A stretch of DNA of 64,000 nt from Nymphaea colorata. Its lineage: Eukaryota > Streptophyta > Magnoliopsida > Nymphaeales > Nymphaeaceae. The stretch covers positions 17,398,464 through 17,462,463 of the forward strand of contig NC_045143.1 of the NCBI RefSeq assembly GCF_008831285.2. Reading direction: 5' to 3'. Of this stretch, positions 24,151 through 37,052 are shown piece after piece (position 1 is the stretch's first letter; every line of letters begins with the position of its first letter). The notes beneath the pieces are model-generated. The model made no database searches and was not told where the DNA came from. It saw nothing but the letters and a program-made list of their open reading frames with translations. The translations under genes were made by a program, and so were the position numbers.

Positions 24151-24839
24151 TTTGGTTTGGTGGTTTGGCAATGGCAGGAAGGCTTGACCGTGGGTGAAGG
24201 GAAGGGTTCCATGCCTTTTTTCCTTTTTAACTTTTAAACTTCTCTTTTGTTACAACTTCCAAAGAGAAGATTAGTTTACGTTTCACAGAAACTATTTTCA
24301 ACTTTTGAGTGCTTGTCAAGGATCATGATTACTATGAGTTATGACCAGTGTTTTCAATTGACTAGAATTTTGCTGATTTTCTTTTAAGGGCAATACTTGT
24401 ATTCTGGCAAAACTTGTTTTGCTTTTACTTTCTTGCAATTCTTGTGTCCATTGTGGGAGTAAAAGGTAACCTTAACTTTGCCTGAATATTTTGGATGGCA
24501 TTGTTTTGGGTGACTTGTAGATAGTGTTTTGAAATTGATGATCTAGTGCAACAGGGACACAAGCATTTCCACAGTGTCTGTAGAAATAGGCATTGCTCAG
24601 CACATTTGATCTTCGGAGAAACATGGAGTAGAATAATGTGTTGCTTTTTCAGTGGCATGTAGGAGTAGTCACAGACAATTCTAGTGACTTCCAACAAGTG
24701 ATGGAATTCAACCCTGTTATGCATGTCCTGGATGCTATGTGCATGCATGTCCTGTTACTTACTGCTACTGGAGTTAACTTTGGGAAACAACTAACGCTGA
24801 CAAGTGACAAGCTCTGAATACACGGGCCTCCTGTGCACC

Positions 24840-25318
24840 TGAAGTGTCGGTGTCGACTCACCTGGACACGGGTGCGGGTATGGAGGTACAGTCAACGTAC
24901 CCAGGGTCGTATCCGACCTTTTATGGACACGGTCAGCTCTGATCGACTCTTCTTTCGTCCATTTTTTGGTACCTTTTTTCACTGACCGACTCCTCTTTGA
25001 CTTCTTTTTTTAGCCAACTGCTCCTCTCCTTTACCTTGTTCCTGGTTCATCTTCATCGCCATCTTTCAAGTCATTTTTTCCTTGCTTCTTTTCCCAGTTT
25101 TCACTGGCCAATGATTTAAGTCTTTTCATTCTACAACACATTACAACTGCCCTGTTCTCTTTTCCACTTTCGTGACTGCGACTGCATACGTGCTGTTATA
25201 TATTGCTGTATCTGTAATTATATGGTCAATATACAACATAGAATTTATATATCAATACATTACAATATAATTATATGCATTGTATTGGATTGTCATCTTA
25301 ATAAATGTATTTTTCCAT

Positions 25319-25369
<51 letters not shown>

Positions 25370-25460
25370 ATTATATATTATGTACAGCCAGGCGTACCCG
25401 TGACCCATGATTTTGAATTTTTTCTGCACCCGTACCGGTAGCTGCACCCGAACCTGAACC
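24840..25460. repeat. Repeat with GTGTCG/GCACCCG arms and an AT or GT core
   Basis: The left arm (24843-24940) has gtgtcggtgtcgactcacc and gacacgggtgcgg words. The right arm (25387-25465) has gtacccgtgacc, gcacccgtaccgg and gcacccgaacctg words. Between them lie AT-rich DNA and a (GT)n(TA)n microsatellite. It matches the arm-core-arm layout seen at 1975-2260. Confidence 0.4.
25323..25378. repeat. (GT)n-(TA)n microsatellite
   Basis: About 18 GT units followed by a short TA run. Confidence 0.9.
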
Positions 25461-25499
25461 TGTATCCATGTGAGATAGGTGACAAGTAAGTATGTGTAT

Positions 25500-26890
25500 G
25501 TATGATAAAGTTAGGTGGAGGTGCTATGCTACTAAAGAACTGGGGGTCTGGGACAAAAGGTGAAGCAGTAGAGTTGCAAAAAGTAGCTACTCCACATTTT
25601 TCTGATCATTTGCATAAAGTGTTCTACTAGTCCATGGAACAAAGATATTGTTTATGTGGATCAAATAACACAGTATAAATAATGCAAATAATCAGGTGGA
25701 TTATGGTGGAGGTAAGGATGATAGTAAAGGCAAATTATATTCAACTTGGTAACCTCCTACTAAGGACAGTGGACTGACTTTATGTAGTTTCCCATTCTCA
25801 GCATGCCTGAACTTTTTTTTAAACTCATGAGTCTTGGCTAATATTGGTTTGAATAAAGTTAGAAACTACTAGATAACTAAACAATTACATAAGATTTAAA
25901 TAATTAACTATGTGTAGCGTTCTTAATCTAGTCTAAATCTGGAATTGTGAAGGGCCCAAAACATTGAATAAGCACGAACAGACAGCTTGGCTCTGGCAGA
26001 GTTAATTCATGCAGACTTGCCATGTCCGAAATATAGGTGTCCTAATTTTATTTAGAAGATACTATCAGATAATTCTAGGACTTTTATTCTATGCCCTTGC
26101 AAGTGACTATAATTGGGTAAGTTTGTCCATGTCCAAAGTAAATATATTTCTTTTTGTGCTGTTTATATGTTTGTTCTGCACCTATATTTGTATGCCCAGA
26201 TGTACATTTAGTAAAATAAACAAGTAAGGTTGAGCAAAGAAATGAGTGCATGGTTCCATCTTAAAGTGCTGTTAGCACTCTTTGGACAAATATTATTTAT
26301 GGGCTCAAACAACAAAGTGAAAATTATGACAGGTGTGGATTGTGGGATAATTGAGGATTGTACTAAGAGCTGAATTAAATTCAAATTAGACCTTCCTTGC
26401 AAGAAGGTGTGATGACTTTATTTGGTGATTTCCATACTATGCATGTTCATTTTCCCTCTTGTCGGTTGTGAATCCTAGCCCTATATATCTTTGAAGAAAC
26501 CACTACATTGATCAATTACTATCATTGACTTGTGTAATCTGATGTAAGTTTGGAAATGTGAAGAACAGACAAACATTGGACAAGAGTAGGGGTCTGGCTT
26601 GGCAGAATCATGTAGAGTTGTAGATATGGTATGTGTGGAATATGGGTGTGCCAATTTTATGTAGGATACAGGATATAATTATGTAAATTTGTAGGACTTT
26701 CACCATTGTTGCATATTGTATGACCAAAGAAGACAAAAAAGCTTGCAACTCAACTGTAATTGAGTAAGGTTGTCCAAAGTCCCAGATAAATAATTTTGTA
26801 GTCCCAGATAAATAATTTTTTCTTTCATGCACCTGCATTGCAGCATGTCTGTACGTAGAGACGTAAAAATGGTGATAAAACACACCCAAA
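25500..26890. repeat. Old imperfect tandem duplication, unit about 0.6 kb
   Basis: Blocks near 25990 (agcttggctctggcagag), 26020-26060 and 26100-26140 (ataattgggtaagtttgtcc) recur near 26593 (ggtctggcttggcagaatc), 26625-26665 and 26755-26790 (gtaattgagtaaggttgtcc), in the same order. A further trace (aatgagtacatctcctctt) lies near 27117. The units are well diverged and noncoding. Within the second, tcccagataaataatttt is tandemly doubled at about 26782-26820. Confidence 0.55.
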
Positions 26891-27329
26891 ATCTTGTTTG
26901 AGTTCTGTTCTAATGCAGATCAGATGCCACTGTTCATCACTTGGTGGTCCTACAAGAGAACACAGACAAGGGATGTGTTGAATGCATCCTTTTGTGTTGA
27001 GGAATGCTTGGATGTTGCCTTGTGTTACACAGATTTAATGGAACTGCAGAACAGAATGCCCTGTTTTCATCTGTTCTTTCTGCCAAACATGATTAAAGGG
27101 TAACTGGAGTGAAGTAATGAGTACATCTCCTCTTTATGATGTATAAATGATCTTCTAGTCAAAATGAAATAATTTTTCTTGTAGGTCTTTAGATATGAAT
27201 ACTCGAGTTACTGAGGAAATCATTTTTCAGCAGAACTATTCTAGTTCTTAAAAGTTTTTTTTCCCATTATTTCTAATGTCTTCTTTGGTGGGCTAAGAAT
27301 TTTATATTTTCTGACTTTCAGAATGGTAG

Positions 27330-27530
27330 TCGTTAGGTGTAATGGCAGAGCTACAGCTAATGTTTAAGGACTCGCAGAGTCAACTTGGCTGGCTCATCCT
27401 CCTACCAGGTCCCCCTGGCCCCTAGTAGGGGCTCAGTGTTATCCAAAGCTCAGAAAGACTCACCAAAGACTTGTTTGACTCGCCCGAAGCTCTTTTGACT
27501 CACGGAGTCAATTTGTTTGACTTTCCCAAT
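27330..27530. repeat. GACTCACC/GAGTC-word repeat
   Basis: Words gactc, actcacc, gagtcaa and gctcag recur at irregular spacing; a related patch (ccgagttgaatcccgagtc) lies at about 27828-27890. Noncoding, and similar in kind to the cryptic repeat at 8570-9015. Confidence 0.45.
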
Positions 27531-28316
27531 ATTCTGTGCACCCAAAATTTGGTGTTATAATCTATCTTCACTTTAATGCTTGTTTTTGTTGGGTTGTTTT
27601 TCATTGATACTCAATTATGTTGAAATATACTACTCTAGAGTAGCTTAATCATCCAATTTCTTATTATTATATGAGTAATGTAACTTAGTCATGGCTTTAC
27701 TTGACGTTAATTTGACTTATTTCTTCTGAATTATGCATGTAATCAGGTCATTTTACAACCTTTACGTTTGCAAGTTATATATTATTCTGCTTGAAAAGCC
27801 ATATTGAACAAAACTCAAGCTGTAGTCACCGAGTTGAATCCCGAGTCATGAGCTGATAATGGGCAAAGCCGGGTCCCAGCTCACTGGGTTTAAAAATATT
27901 GCCTACAGCTTGAATGCTGGACGACTTTGTAATATTTAATGGGCTTTCTCTAGAAGAGTTTGTGAGCTGTTCTTGTGCATCTTTCTCTCTCAGCCTCTCT
28001 CTCACACACAGGGTCATTCTTGTTATATTGTTGTTTTAGCTGGAACGCCTTATTAAAGAAAAGTCTTGTACATCCTTTGGAAATGTCAAGGCAGTCCTAT
28101 ATTCTACCTATTTTTGTCCATGATCACAAAGTAGCCATTTTGTAACTGGTAGGAAATTATACCAATTTGGATTTTTTTTCTTTCTCTAATAGTGTGGGAC
28201 TGGTTTCCATTACTTTCTTGGCCTGCTTCAACTTTTGTTGTGTTTGGAATCTATGGACATCTCTGGGTTGTGACAAATGCTAATTTTTTTGTGAAGCACA
28301 GAGAAATACAGCGGTA

Positions 28317-29561
28317 ATGGCATCAATGACAACGCCCGCTTTTTCAATGAGAACCACTGGTTTTGATGCATATTCATCTCCATCATCAAGGTTCAGGCCC
28401 TCTTTTGCAAGGTTCAAGCCCAGAGTTGATCTTCAGAGGTTCAGTGGTCTGAAGGCAGCAACTGGTGTCATCATGGAATCGGAATCTTCATTCTTAGGCA
28501 AGGAAAGTGGTGCTGCTCTTCTAGTTTCATCAAGATCATTAGAATGCAAACAAGCATGCGAACAATCTAGTTGTCTGCTGCCAAGAGCTTCGTCCTACAA
28601 GGTAGCTGTCCTGGGGGCTGCTGGAGGAATTGGGCAACCGCTAGCACTTCTGGTCAAGATGTCCCCGTTGGTGTCCTCATTGCATCTTTATGATGTTGCT
28701 AACGTTAAAGGAGTTGCTGCTGACCTTAGTCATTGCAATACTCCTTCTCGGGTCCTGGACTTTACAGGTCCTTCTGAGTTGGCTAATGCCTTGAAAGGTG
28801 TGGACGTTGTCGTGGTTCCAGCTGGAGTGCCAAGGAAGCCTGGCATGACACGTGATGATCTTTTCAATATCAATGCTGGTATTGTCAAAAGCTTAGTTGA
28901 GGCAGTGGCTGATAATTGTCCTGGTGCCTTCATTCACATTATCAGCAATCCAGTCAATTCCACCGTGCCAATTGCAGCTGAAGTTTTGAAACAGAAAGGC
29001 GTTTATGATCCAAAAAAGCTTTTTGGGGTTACCACCCTTGATGTTGTGAGAGCAAATACATTTGTTGCACAGAAGAAGAATCTGAGGCTGATTGATGTTG
29101 ATGTACCAGTTGTTGGTGGGCATGCCGGCATTACTATATTACCATTACTGTCCAAAACAAAGCCATCAGTTAGTTTCACCGGTGAAGAGGTGGAGGATCT
29201 TACTGTGAGGATCCAAAATGCTGGAACTGAAGTTGTTGAGGCAAAAGCTGGTGCTGGTTCAGCTACTCTTTCCATGGCATATGCAGCAGCTAGATTTGTG
29301 GAATCTTCCCTCAGGGCCTTGGATGGTGATAGCGACGTGTATGAATGTTCTTATGTGCAGTCTGAGCTGTCGGAGCTTCCATTCTTTGCTTCAAGAGTCA
29401 AGCTGGGGAAGCAGGGTATCGAAGCCTTCATATCTGCAGATCTTCAAGGGCTGTCTGAGTATGAGCAGAAGGCCCTGGAAGCCTTGAAACCAGAACTGAA
29501 GGCAAGCATTGACAAGGGCATCGCCTTCGTGCATAAGCAGGCTACTACAGCTGCAGTTTGA
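28317..29561 (+). CDS. Plastidial NAD-dependent malate dehydrogenase, copy 1
   Basis: Intronless CDS of 414 codons. Residues 1 to about 88 are Ser/Arg-rich and poor in acidic residues at the start, as expected for a plastid transit peptide. The mature enzyme begins near [20 protein letters not shown], with the dinucleotide-binding GAAGGIG at 100-106 and the NAD-selecting Asp126 (LYDVA). Substrate arginines lie in [12 protein letters not shown] (Arg173, Arg179) and LDVVRA (Arg245), with Asn211 in ISNPVNS. The catalytic pair is Asp242 and His269 (GGHAG). Known role: interconverts malate and oxaloacetate with NAD(H) in plastids, for redox balance in the dark and in embryo plastids. The start fits because it opens the transit peptide and follows acceptor-like AG sites. 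Complete, no defect. Confidence 0.95.
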   Translation: MASMTTPAFSMRTTGFDAYSSPSSRFRPSFARFKPRVDLQRFSGLKAATGVIMESESSFLGKESGAALLVSSRSLECKQACEQSSCLLPRASSYKVAVLGAAGGIGQPLALLVKMSPLVSSLHLYDVANVKGVAADLSHCNTPSRVLDFTGPSELANALKGVDVVVVPAGVPRKPGMTRDDLFNINAGIVKSLVEAVADNCPGAFIHIISNPVNSTVPIAAEVLKQKGVYDPKKLFGVTTLDVVRANTFVAQKKNLRLIDVDVPVVGGHAGITILPLLSKTKPSVSFTGEEVEDLTVRIQNAGTEVVEAKAGAGSATLSMAYAAARFVESSLRALDGDSDVYECSYVQSELSELPFFASRVKLGKQGIEAFISADLQGLSEYEQKALEALKPELKASIDKGIAFVHKQATTAAV

Positions 29562-31390
29562 GTTGTATCAAGCCTTCCTTTAATTAGAAGAATAACGGCA
29601 GCAGACGATTTGCCTCCAGGTGGGGCACTTGATTGCGGGGTTGCTGCCAAATTTTGTAGGAACGAGTCTTTTCAAGCAATTTGGTAGAGGAGAGTTTTGG
29701 ATGAAAGTCGAAAACGTGTGCATGATTAGATGCTATAGAAATGTAACCAACCGGTGTCTGGTTTCTTGCAGTAATCAGATCCTTTGGCAGAATCATTTAC
29801 GGAAACCAGGCTTTCATAGTCTCTATGGGAACCATGTTGCTTGGATTCGCAATCTTCCCAAGATTGTTTCATTGTACAATTCATATTAAACGCGTTCTGT
29901 TGTTGTGGATGGTGCATACTCCTTTATTCTAGTACTCTGAGCAGTTTTGGAATCGATCAAGGTGGTGTTCTGTTTTTATCAAGGCATTTTAGGACTAGAT
30001 CAAAGTATACATGATTTGTATCCGTATTGGCCCATATTCATATATTAATGGATCCAATAAAGTAGAATGGATCAATTTTTGACTATTATGAATATGGATC
30101 CAGGTTATATATTGTAGATTTGGAATATTGAAAGTTGGTCTTTCCATTTGGATTTTTGGGTAGGACCTTGCTAGCTTTTCCAAATTGGATCCATAAAATT
30201 AATAAATAGGATCCTTGTTTGGGTCCAACTACAAGGCAAATCCAATGAGGTGTCACGGATCAGCCTTTCAGTCCAAATTTAGCTTTCTAGGCTTTTCATT
30301 CTTTCTCCGACAAATGAATCATTGTCAGAATTTGACTTGCAGTCAGAACTGTACATGAGATTGAAATCTAGTCACCGAGTCGAACACAAACTTAGTGGTT
30401 GGGACTGGCTCACCCTTGTTAGTAAAAACTAATTAAGTTAATTAATTATCGATAATATCTTTTTCATTTAAAGATTTAAATTGGGTGGCAAGATGCATGC
30501 ATCGCCTGTCGCAGCATTTGTATATTAAAATGCTTTTCAGTCTCTACAACAAGATCCCACGACCCACCTTTTCGAAACAGAGGCTGCTTGCTCTTGTGGT
30601 TGTCGATTGCTGAGGTTGCTCCATGCTCCGTTCTTTCTTGGCCCTTTAGCTTTTTACTTTAGTACGTTATTTTACTATTACTTTTTTTTTTTATGATAGT
30701 ACTTGTCACAGTTGATAAATATCTTTCAATAAAACATGTGGACATGGTCACATAATGTCAATCAATAATTGAATTCGCAAATTTTGTGTTGGCAAGTCTC
30801 AATATGGACCGTCAGTTTTAGTCTGTGCACGAGGAGCGGCTGTTGGGGATGTCACCACTGCATCATGCTCTCTCTCTCTCTCTCTACTATTATTATTCTT
30901 CATTCAGGATCTTTAACTTCGCTTCTTACTTTCTGCTTGAGCTTTCATGTAATCGCAAAACGGTGGGGCGGCCTCTGTTTCGTTGGTGAAGAAAGACAGT
31001 GGGCCGAACTAGTGGAATGCCCATCCACTAATTCTTCGAATTGTTGTTTTCTTGTGATTCCTTTTCCCTTGATCAATAATATTTAGTCGAGTGTTCATTA
31101 TAACACGAGTCGGTTGAACGATTATTGCAAAATCTCTTGCCTTGTGACAAACGGGAAATGTGAAGTTGATACATCATATGGTTCCAAACGTACATGGATT
31201 AGAGTCCAATAGTAATGGCAGTTTCAGAGATATGATTATGATTCCTCTCTAAGGGGACTAATTGCATGTATTTAGAATTTCTTTTGAATGTTCTTCCATT
31301 AGATAGTAAGTGAAACAAATCTGAGTTCCTTTAGCTGACAGTTCCATAACCCTTTTCCCTTTGAACCAATTTGTTTTTTTCCTAAAGTAG
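29562..31390. other. 3' flank of MDH copy 1, no further gene seen
   Basis: Contains the likely 3' UTR. A stretch at about 30020-30235 is rich in ggatcca/tggatcc words, another cryptic word repeat. A (CT)n run lies near 30870-30886. Copy 2 repeats all of this at about 46585-48413. Confidence 0.5.
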
Positions 31391-31642
31391 TCAGTCACCT
31401 TGAGACTTTGGTGTGCTGTTGTATTCTTCACCACCCTCAGGCTCAGCATTCAGGCAAACTTGTCCAGCACCAATATTCATACTGCCGACAATGCACGTAA
31501 GAAAGAAGCGTGTTGAGGGTACTTCTATCTCTTGAAAACACAGCTTGGCTTCTAATTTTCTCAACTTATTATCCACCAAATAATGGCTGTCGTAAAGAAG
31601 CTGGCCCAAAGTGACCTCGTGAGGCCTTAGAGTTTGGAGCAT
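31391..31642 (-). CDS. Hypothetical 83-codon frame, perhaps a gene remnant
   Basis: Open minus-strand frame starting MLQTLRPHEVTLGQLLYDSH and ending with a hydrophilic tail (GGEEYNSTPKSQGD). Its composition is more protein-like than that of neighbouring frames. I do not recognise it, and no exons can be joined to it. The same frame is preserved unchanged at 48414-48665, but that only reflects the recent duplication. It may be a decayed exon or chance. Confidence 0.2.
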   Translation of the reverse strand: MLQTLRPHEVTLGQLLYDSHYLVDNKLRKLEAKLCFQEIEVPSTRFFLTCIVGSMNIGAGQVCLNAEPEGGEEYNSTPKSQGD

Positions 31643-33240
31643 CTTAATTTAGACAATTCCAACCGAAATTCACCCATTTAGGCAAAAAGATAAAAACCTA
31701 CATAGACTTCTTGGGCCAAAAAAGATTGAAAACAAAACAAGGAAACGTATGCTTTCAAATTCTTAACATGAAAAATAAAATAAAACTGAAAACGTAGAAA
31801 ATTTTTATTTTCAATATCCTTTCCAATCGAGAGTTAAGATGCAACAAGTTTCAGATCCTTATGATTTCAATTCTTTTTCAAAATCCTTTATTTATTTTGA
31901 AATATAGTTCAAAAGCTGCTTCTCTTTCTGTAGAAAGAGTGAATTCAAGTCCAGGCCTCAAAATTAACCTGGCAGGAGAAAAATGAAAAAGCTTGTCATT
32001 ATAAAAACTGGGAAGTTCTTCGATGTCAATATTAAAGTTCAAGGCACAAAATGATTTCAATCTTTCTGACCAAACCTTGTTGGGTAATTTTTCAACTCAG
32101 CCAATCACTTTAGTAAGTAGAATATGCAAGGCTTAAGAAACATGCAGTACTCTTCTTGTAAGAGATGGATGGGAAAAGAGGAGATAAAAAGGCCCAAAAA
32201 ATTGCTATGGCAATAAATGAAGTATCCAATCGGCCACCAATGTGCCCATATTAGAGGTGCACAAGCATTTCCCCTCCAAGTTGAGGGACGAGATATACGT
32301 GTGATTTGCTGGAGAATCCTGCAAATGAAGAGTATATCTTCAAATATGAATTTGTGCAAAATGAAAATGTATGAAAGGTTCACTTAGACAAAAAATGAAT
32401 ACCTGAGGAAGGATCGATTTGCAAGAGCTACAAAATTAAGGCAGGCAACCAACCCCATAAAGTGAAATTCAAGTGACAAGCTCAAGAGAAAACTACCACT
32501 CTCTGTACTACCATTAAGGTTAACGGTTAACCTGGACCTTTCTAGAAGAGGTACTTTCAAAAGGATTCTAGAATTTTTGAAATTGACTCATTTTGGTAAA
32601 GGGTTAAGCGCCACCAGCCTCATTGAAAAGAGGTGCTTTCAAAAATAAATTTCAAGTTCTTGGAAATTTGTACATCTAGAGTAAGGGCCTATATGAAGTT
32701 CACTTCCAACACAAATTCTTAAATTTTTGAAATTACACTCTTTCAGTTTATAAAATGTTAAGCTTGAGCTAGCCTTGCTCATCGAGAAGAGATATTTCGA
32801 AAAATCGTTCTCAATATTTGTCTATTCAACTGTATTGCCCCATATTGCAGGCACTTTTCGAGCCTATATCTTTATATTCTTGAGTTGTTTGTTATACGTT
32901 GTTACTGGTGGTAGCCAACTTTCTCGTGGATGGTAGGAGACTGGTACGGTTGGATGGAGCTCAAGACCAGCTCTCCAATGATATTGATTTGGCTAAAATT
33001 GGACTACGCATGGTGAAGAACCGGTTTATGAAAATCTGAGTCCCTTTGAGAATTCTAGAAAACTTAATTGTAATTTTTAAAATTTGGTAAGCTGTTTTTT
33101 TGTAAATGCAAAGTACTCTTGAGGAATTTAACTGCAAGATAGTCGGTGGATTAGTAAATTGGTTAATAAGCAGGATTAGAACAATTTAATAATGGATTAA
33201 TACTGATTTAATTAATGAGATTAAAAACTAATTATACTAC
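31643..33240. other. Intergenic, no gene supported
   Basis: A-rich minus-strand frames (for example 32105-32383) lack recognisable motifs. No repeat structure stands out. Confidence 0.4.
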
Positions 33241-33287
33241 TATTGAGCTGGTCAGAGAAGAATGGTGAGAAAGAGAGTGGGAGAGGA

Positions 33288-33409
<122 letters not shown>

Positions 33410-33529
33410 GGGAAAACTCTAGCCATCTGGTAGGGGTCTATCTAGTACCATTGGGGAAATTTTTGGTAGTTTTTGACACCTTCGATTCGATCAAAATCAT
33501 TGTTCAGTTCAGGTATGGTGTTCATGGGA

Positions 33530-36500
33530 TTTTCAAGTTGTTGGCTGGCTGAAGAACGACCAACTCATCTTGTCTTTTAATGATACTGTGCATGCTCATG
33601 TCATTGGATTGAATACCTCATATGGCTTATGGAAGACTCTCATATAGTGTTTCGCAGCCCATTCTCGATCAAAGAACATGCAGTTAAAAGAGCAATTACA
33701 TGTTCTTAAGAAGGGTACTTTATCTACTGATGAATATAAAAGGCCAAGATGTTGGCTCACCAGCTTGCTAAGGCTGGCAAACCTGTCGATGATGAAGACT
33801 TGATAATGCACCTCTTAAGAGGCCGCCCGCTAGAATATGGACCATTTAAAGCACTGTTACAACTTATGTGAATCCTATATCTCTAGCTGAATTGAACGGA
33901 CTGCTTCTTATTCAAGAAACACAAATCAAAGATCAAAAGGATGCATCAAGTGGTGGTATGGTGCAGCCCTTGGCTAATGTTACATAATATAAAACTGAAG
34001 TTAAAGAGGTTTACTTTTGTCAAGGTTCATATAGTCGAGGAGGCAATAACTTTAATCGTGGCTGTGGACGAGGAAGAGGTAGGTGGCCATACTGACTACA
34101 ACAAGCCTAGAGTCGTTTGCCGCTACTGTGACAAGCCAGGACACTCTACCAACACTTGCTTCAAATCACTGGCAATATTAATTCCCAAAATCAAACAGGA
34201 AGTGAAGCTACTGTCTATCATTCTTTTCCTCTGCATATAATGGATGGAAACGGCTGGATCCCAGACTTTGGGGCAAGCCACCAAATAACAAATATATTGG
34301 AGAATCTATCCTTGCATGAGTCCTACGTAGGTTTTGATTTAGTCAAAATGGGTAATGGCTTAGGAGTTCCTCTCAAGGACATTGGTAAGGCTCTCTTCAA
34401 AGTCTCTAAATATTATATTTCTTTGCAAAATATCTTACATGTTGTCAACATAGTTCACACTTTATTGTCGGTTAATAGATTTTTCAACGAGGATAAAGTT
34501 GTTTTTGAATTTCATCATGATAACTATGTGGTTAAGGATCAGCTCACAACAAGAGAGATTCTTAGGGGGACAAGTCATGCAAGGCTCTACCGGATCAACT
34601 TGCTGACGCCGGTAGACATTGAGAAACACAAGAAGTTGGTGCTTTATGAGGAGCATGTTCCCTTGGAATGATGGCATGAGAGACTAGGTCATCCTAATTT
34701 TGAAGTTGTTAGAGATATGATTCATAAGTTTGAACTTATGAAGTATTGTTTGGGAGGCCACCTAATTGCACATCTCTCTGTGTCTTTGGTTGTATTATAT
34801 ACTCGTGCCTTCAACCCACTAGAAAGACGAGCTAGAATTTAAATTTTAAACAATGTGTCCTCCTTGGGTATTCTAATGTCCATAAGGGTTTCATCTGTTT
34901 TCAAATGAAACTAAGAAATATATAGTTAATCAAAATGTAATTTTTAATGAGACCCAACTTTTGCTCATACCCAGTCAGCCAAAAACCCATTGAAACCCCT
35001 AAAGCCACACTGGTTTCTATTCCATTACCTTTATCAACACCCATTGAACCCGACATTTACCAAGGCACTCCCTCGCCGAGCCTTGAAGGGTCAAAACCTG
35101 AACCTAATGAGACCATTTCATCCTCTTGTAAACAGCCCACTATACGACGTCTTCGTATGCACCAAATGGTCACACGATCCCAAGATGGGACTCATCGACC
35201 AAATGTGTACTAGTCGACTTTGTATCCTATTCCTCTTGCCCTCAATTCCAAAGTCGATGACCTAAGACCCAAAACCTATAACCAGGCTGCCCAACATGCT
35301 CACTGGAGTGACCCCATGAAAAAAGCAGTTGAGGCTCTCTGCAGTAATGGAACTTGGATGCTTGTCTCTTCTCTTTCAGATCAACCCCATCAATGGTTGC
35401 AAGTGGGTTTACAAAGTAAAGCACAATATACAGGTTCAAGGCAATACTATCAAACTGATGGGGTCAACTACTTCGACACATAGTAGTAAAATCCACAACC
35501 ATTTGCACAGAGCTTTCTCTTGCCATCTCTCATGATTGGATGATTAAACAATTAGATGTTAACAATGCTTTCTTGAATAGTGTCTTGACAAAACCAGTCT
35601 TCATGGCACAACCACCAGTATGAAGATGAGCATCACCCTGGTGCGTTTGTAGTTTACAAAATGCTTTTATATGGACTGAAACGGACTCCTGGAGCCTGGC
35701 ATCAAGAGTTGAATTGTGCTCTCATTCAAGTGGATTGCAAATGGCCACCACAGACATTTCATAATTTGTTCTTAATGGGTGGCAATTTAAGATCTATATG
35801 ACAATATATGTAGATGACATCCGGACATCCAATTCTTTATGTAACGTCTGATCAATACACTCAACAAGGAATTTGCTCTCAAGGATCTAAGGCCTCTCCA
35901 CTATTTTCTCAGAGTCCAAGCTATTCAGTCTTCACACAGCTTATTCTTAATGCAGTATAAATATTCTTTTGAGATGAGCAAAAATTGTTGGGGTTAAGCC
36001 TATCTCCACTCCCACGTCAACAACCACAGCATTAACTAAGGTGGGCGCTCATTTTCTGGACACCACACAATATAGGCAAACAGTGGGTGCACTTCAATAT
36101 TTCTCTCTCTCTCTCTCTCTCTCTCAATCTTGCCTTTGCTGTTAATAAGGCCCGCCAATTTATGCAAGCACCGACACTTGACCATTGGATTGCAGTCGAG
36201 CGCATTCTCTGCTACCTAAAGGGTACCTTGCAGTATGGTCTTCTCCTTCCCAAGTTCAAATGGGAGCTAAATGCCTATTCTGATTGAGACTGGGCCGTTG
36301 CTCTGATGATCGAAAATCTACTGGAGCCTATACAATTTATCTCGGACCTAATTAGATCGTTTGGAGTTCCAAAAGCAACCTATTGTTTTTTGTTCATTTA
36401 CAGAGGCTGAATATAGGGCTGTTGCCAACAATGCTGCTGAACTTCTCTAATTATGATCTCTTCTTGGGGAACTTGGAATTCAAATCACTTGTGCTTCAGT

Positions 36501-37052
36501 CATTTGGTGTGACAATGTGAGCGCTACATGCTTGTCTGCCAATTCCATTCTACTCCAGAAAAGCAAACATATTGAGATCGATTCACTCTTTGTTTGAGAT
36601 CATGTTACAAGGGGAAAATTATTGGTTCAGCATCTTCCTTCCTCTCACCAGCTCACCAATTTTGTAAATAAACCTCTTGCTGAATTACAAAATTGACAAA
36701 TGCAAAAAGCTGAGTACAAAACTATAGTAGACATTGAATGCAAAATAGTTTGGCCAAAAGCACTGTTGGCAGATTTCCAGTTGTTGTTCCTCATCCAATC
36801 ACCTTGTTTAATGATAACAAATCTACTATACAAATTTCAGCGAATCCTGTTTGGAATGTACACACCAAGCATGTCAAAATCAACTGTCACCTGGTGTGTA
36901 ATGTGGTTACAACTGGAATGATTAATATTTAGCATGTTCCGTCACACTTGTAGTTGGTGGATATATTTACCAAGTCTTTAAATAAGGATCAATTTGCATT
37001 CTCAAATCCAAACTGAGTGTAGGTGATCTCACCCTCCAGTTCAAGGAGGGGG
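33530..37052 (+). mobile_element. Decayed Ty1/copia retrotransposon, copy 1
   Basis: Pol/gag debris in order on +. Gag (33535-33960): WLKNDQLILSFND, SRSKNMQLKEQLHVLKKGTL, EYGPF, with stops and shifts. CCHC knuckle CRYCDKPGHSTNTC (about 34117-34160). Protease-like WIPDFGASHQIT (the usual DSG reads DFG). Pre-integrase WHERLGHPNFEVV. Only the integrase tail remains (VLLGYSNVHKGFICF-like). RT has [35 protein letters not shown] and YVDD at 35807-35818. Two RNase H C-terminal parts follow in tandem. A purine tract (tcaaggaggggg) precedes a TG that opens a probable 3' LTR at 37053. No 5' LTR found. Non-functional. Confidence 0.85.

Noticed and set aside
23926-24171. Pro/Leu-rich minus-strand ORF
   Set aside because: Explained entirely by the polypurine tract on the opposite strand.
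28730-29275. Minus-strand frames inside the MDH gene (also 45753-46298)
   Set aside because: Shadows of a strongly conserved coding sequence on the other strand; no family signature.
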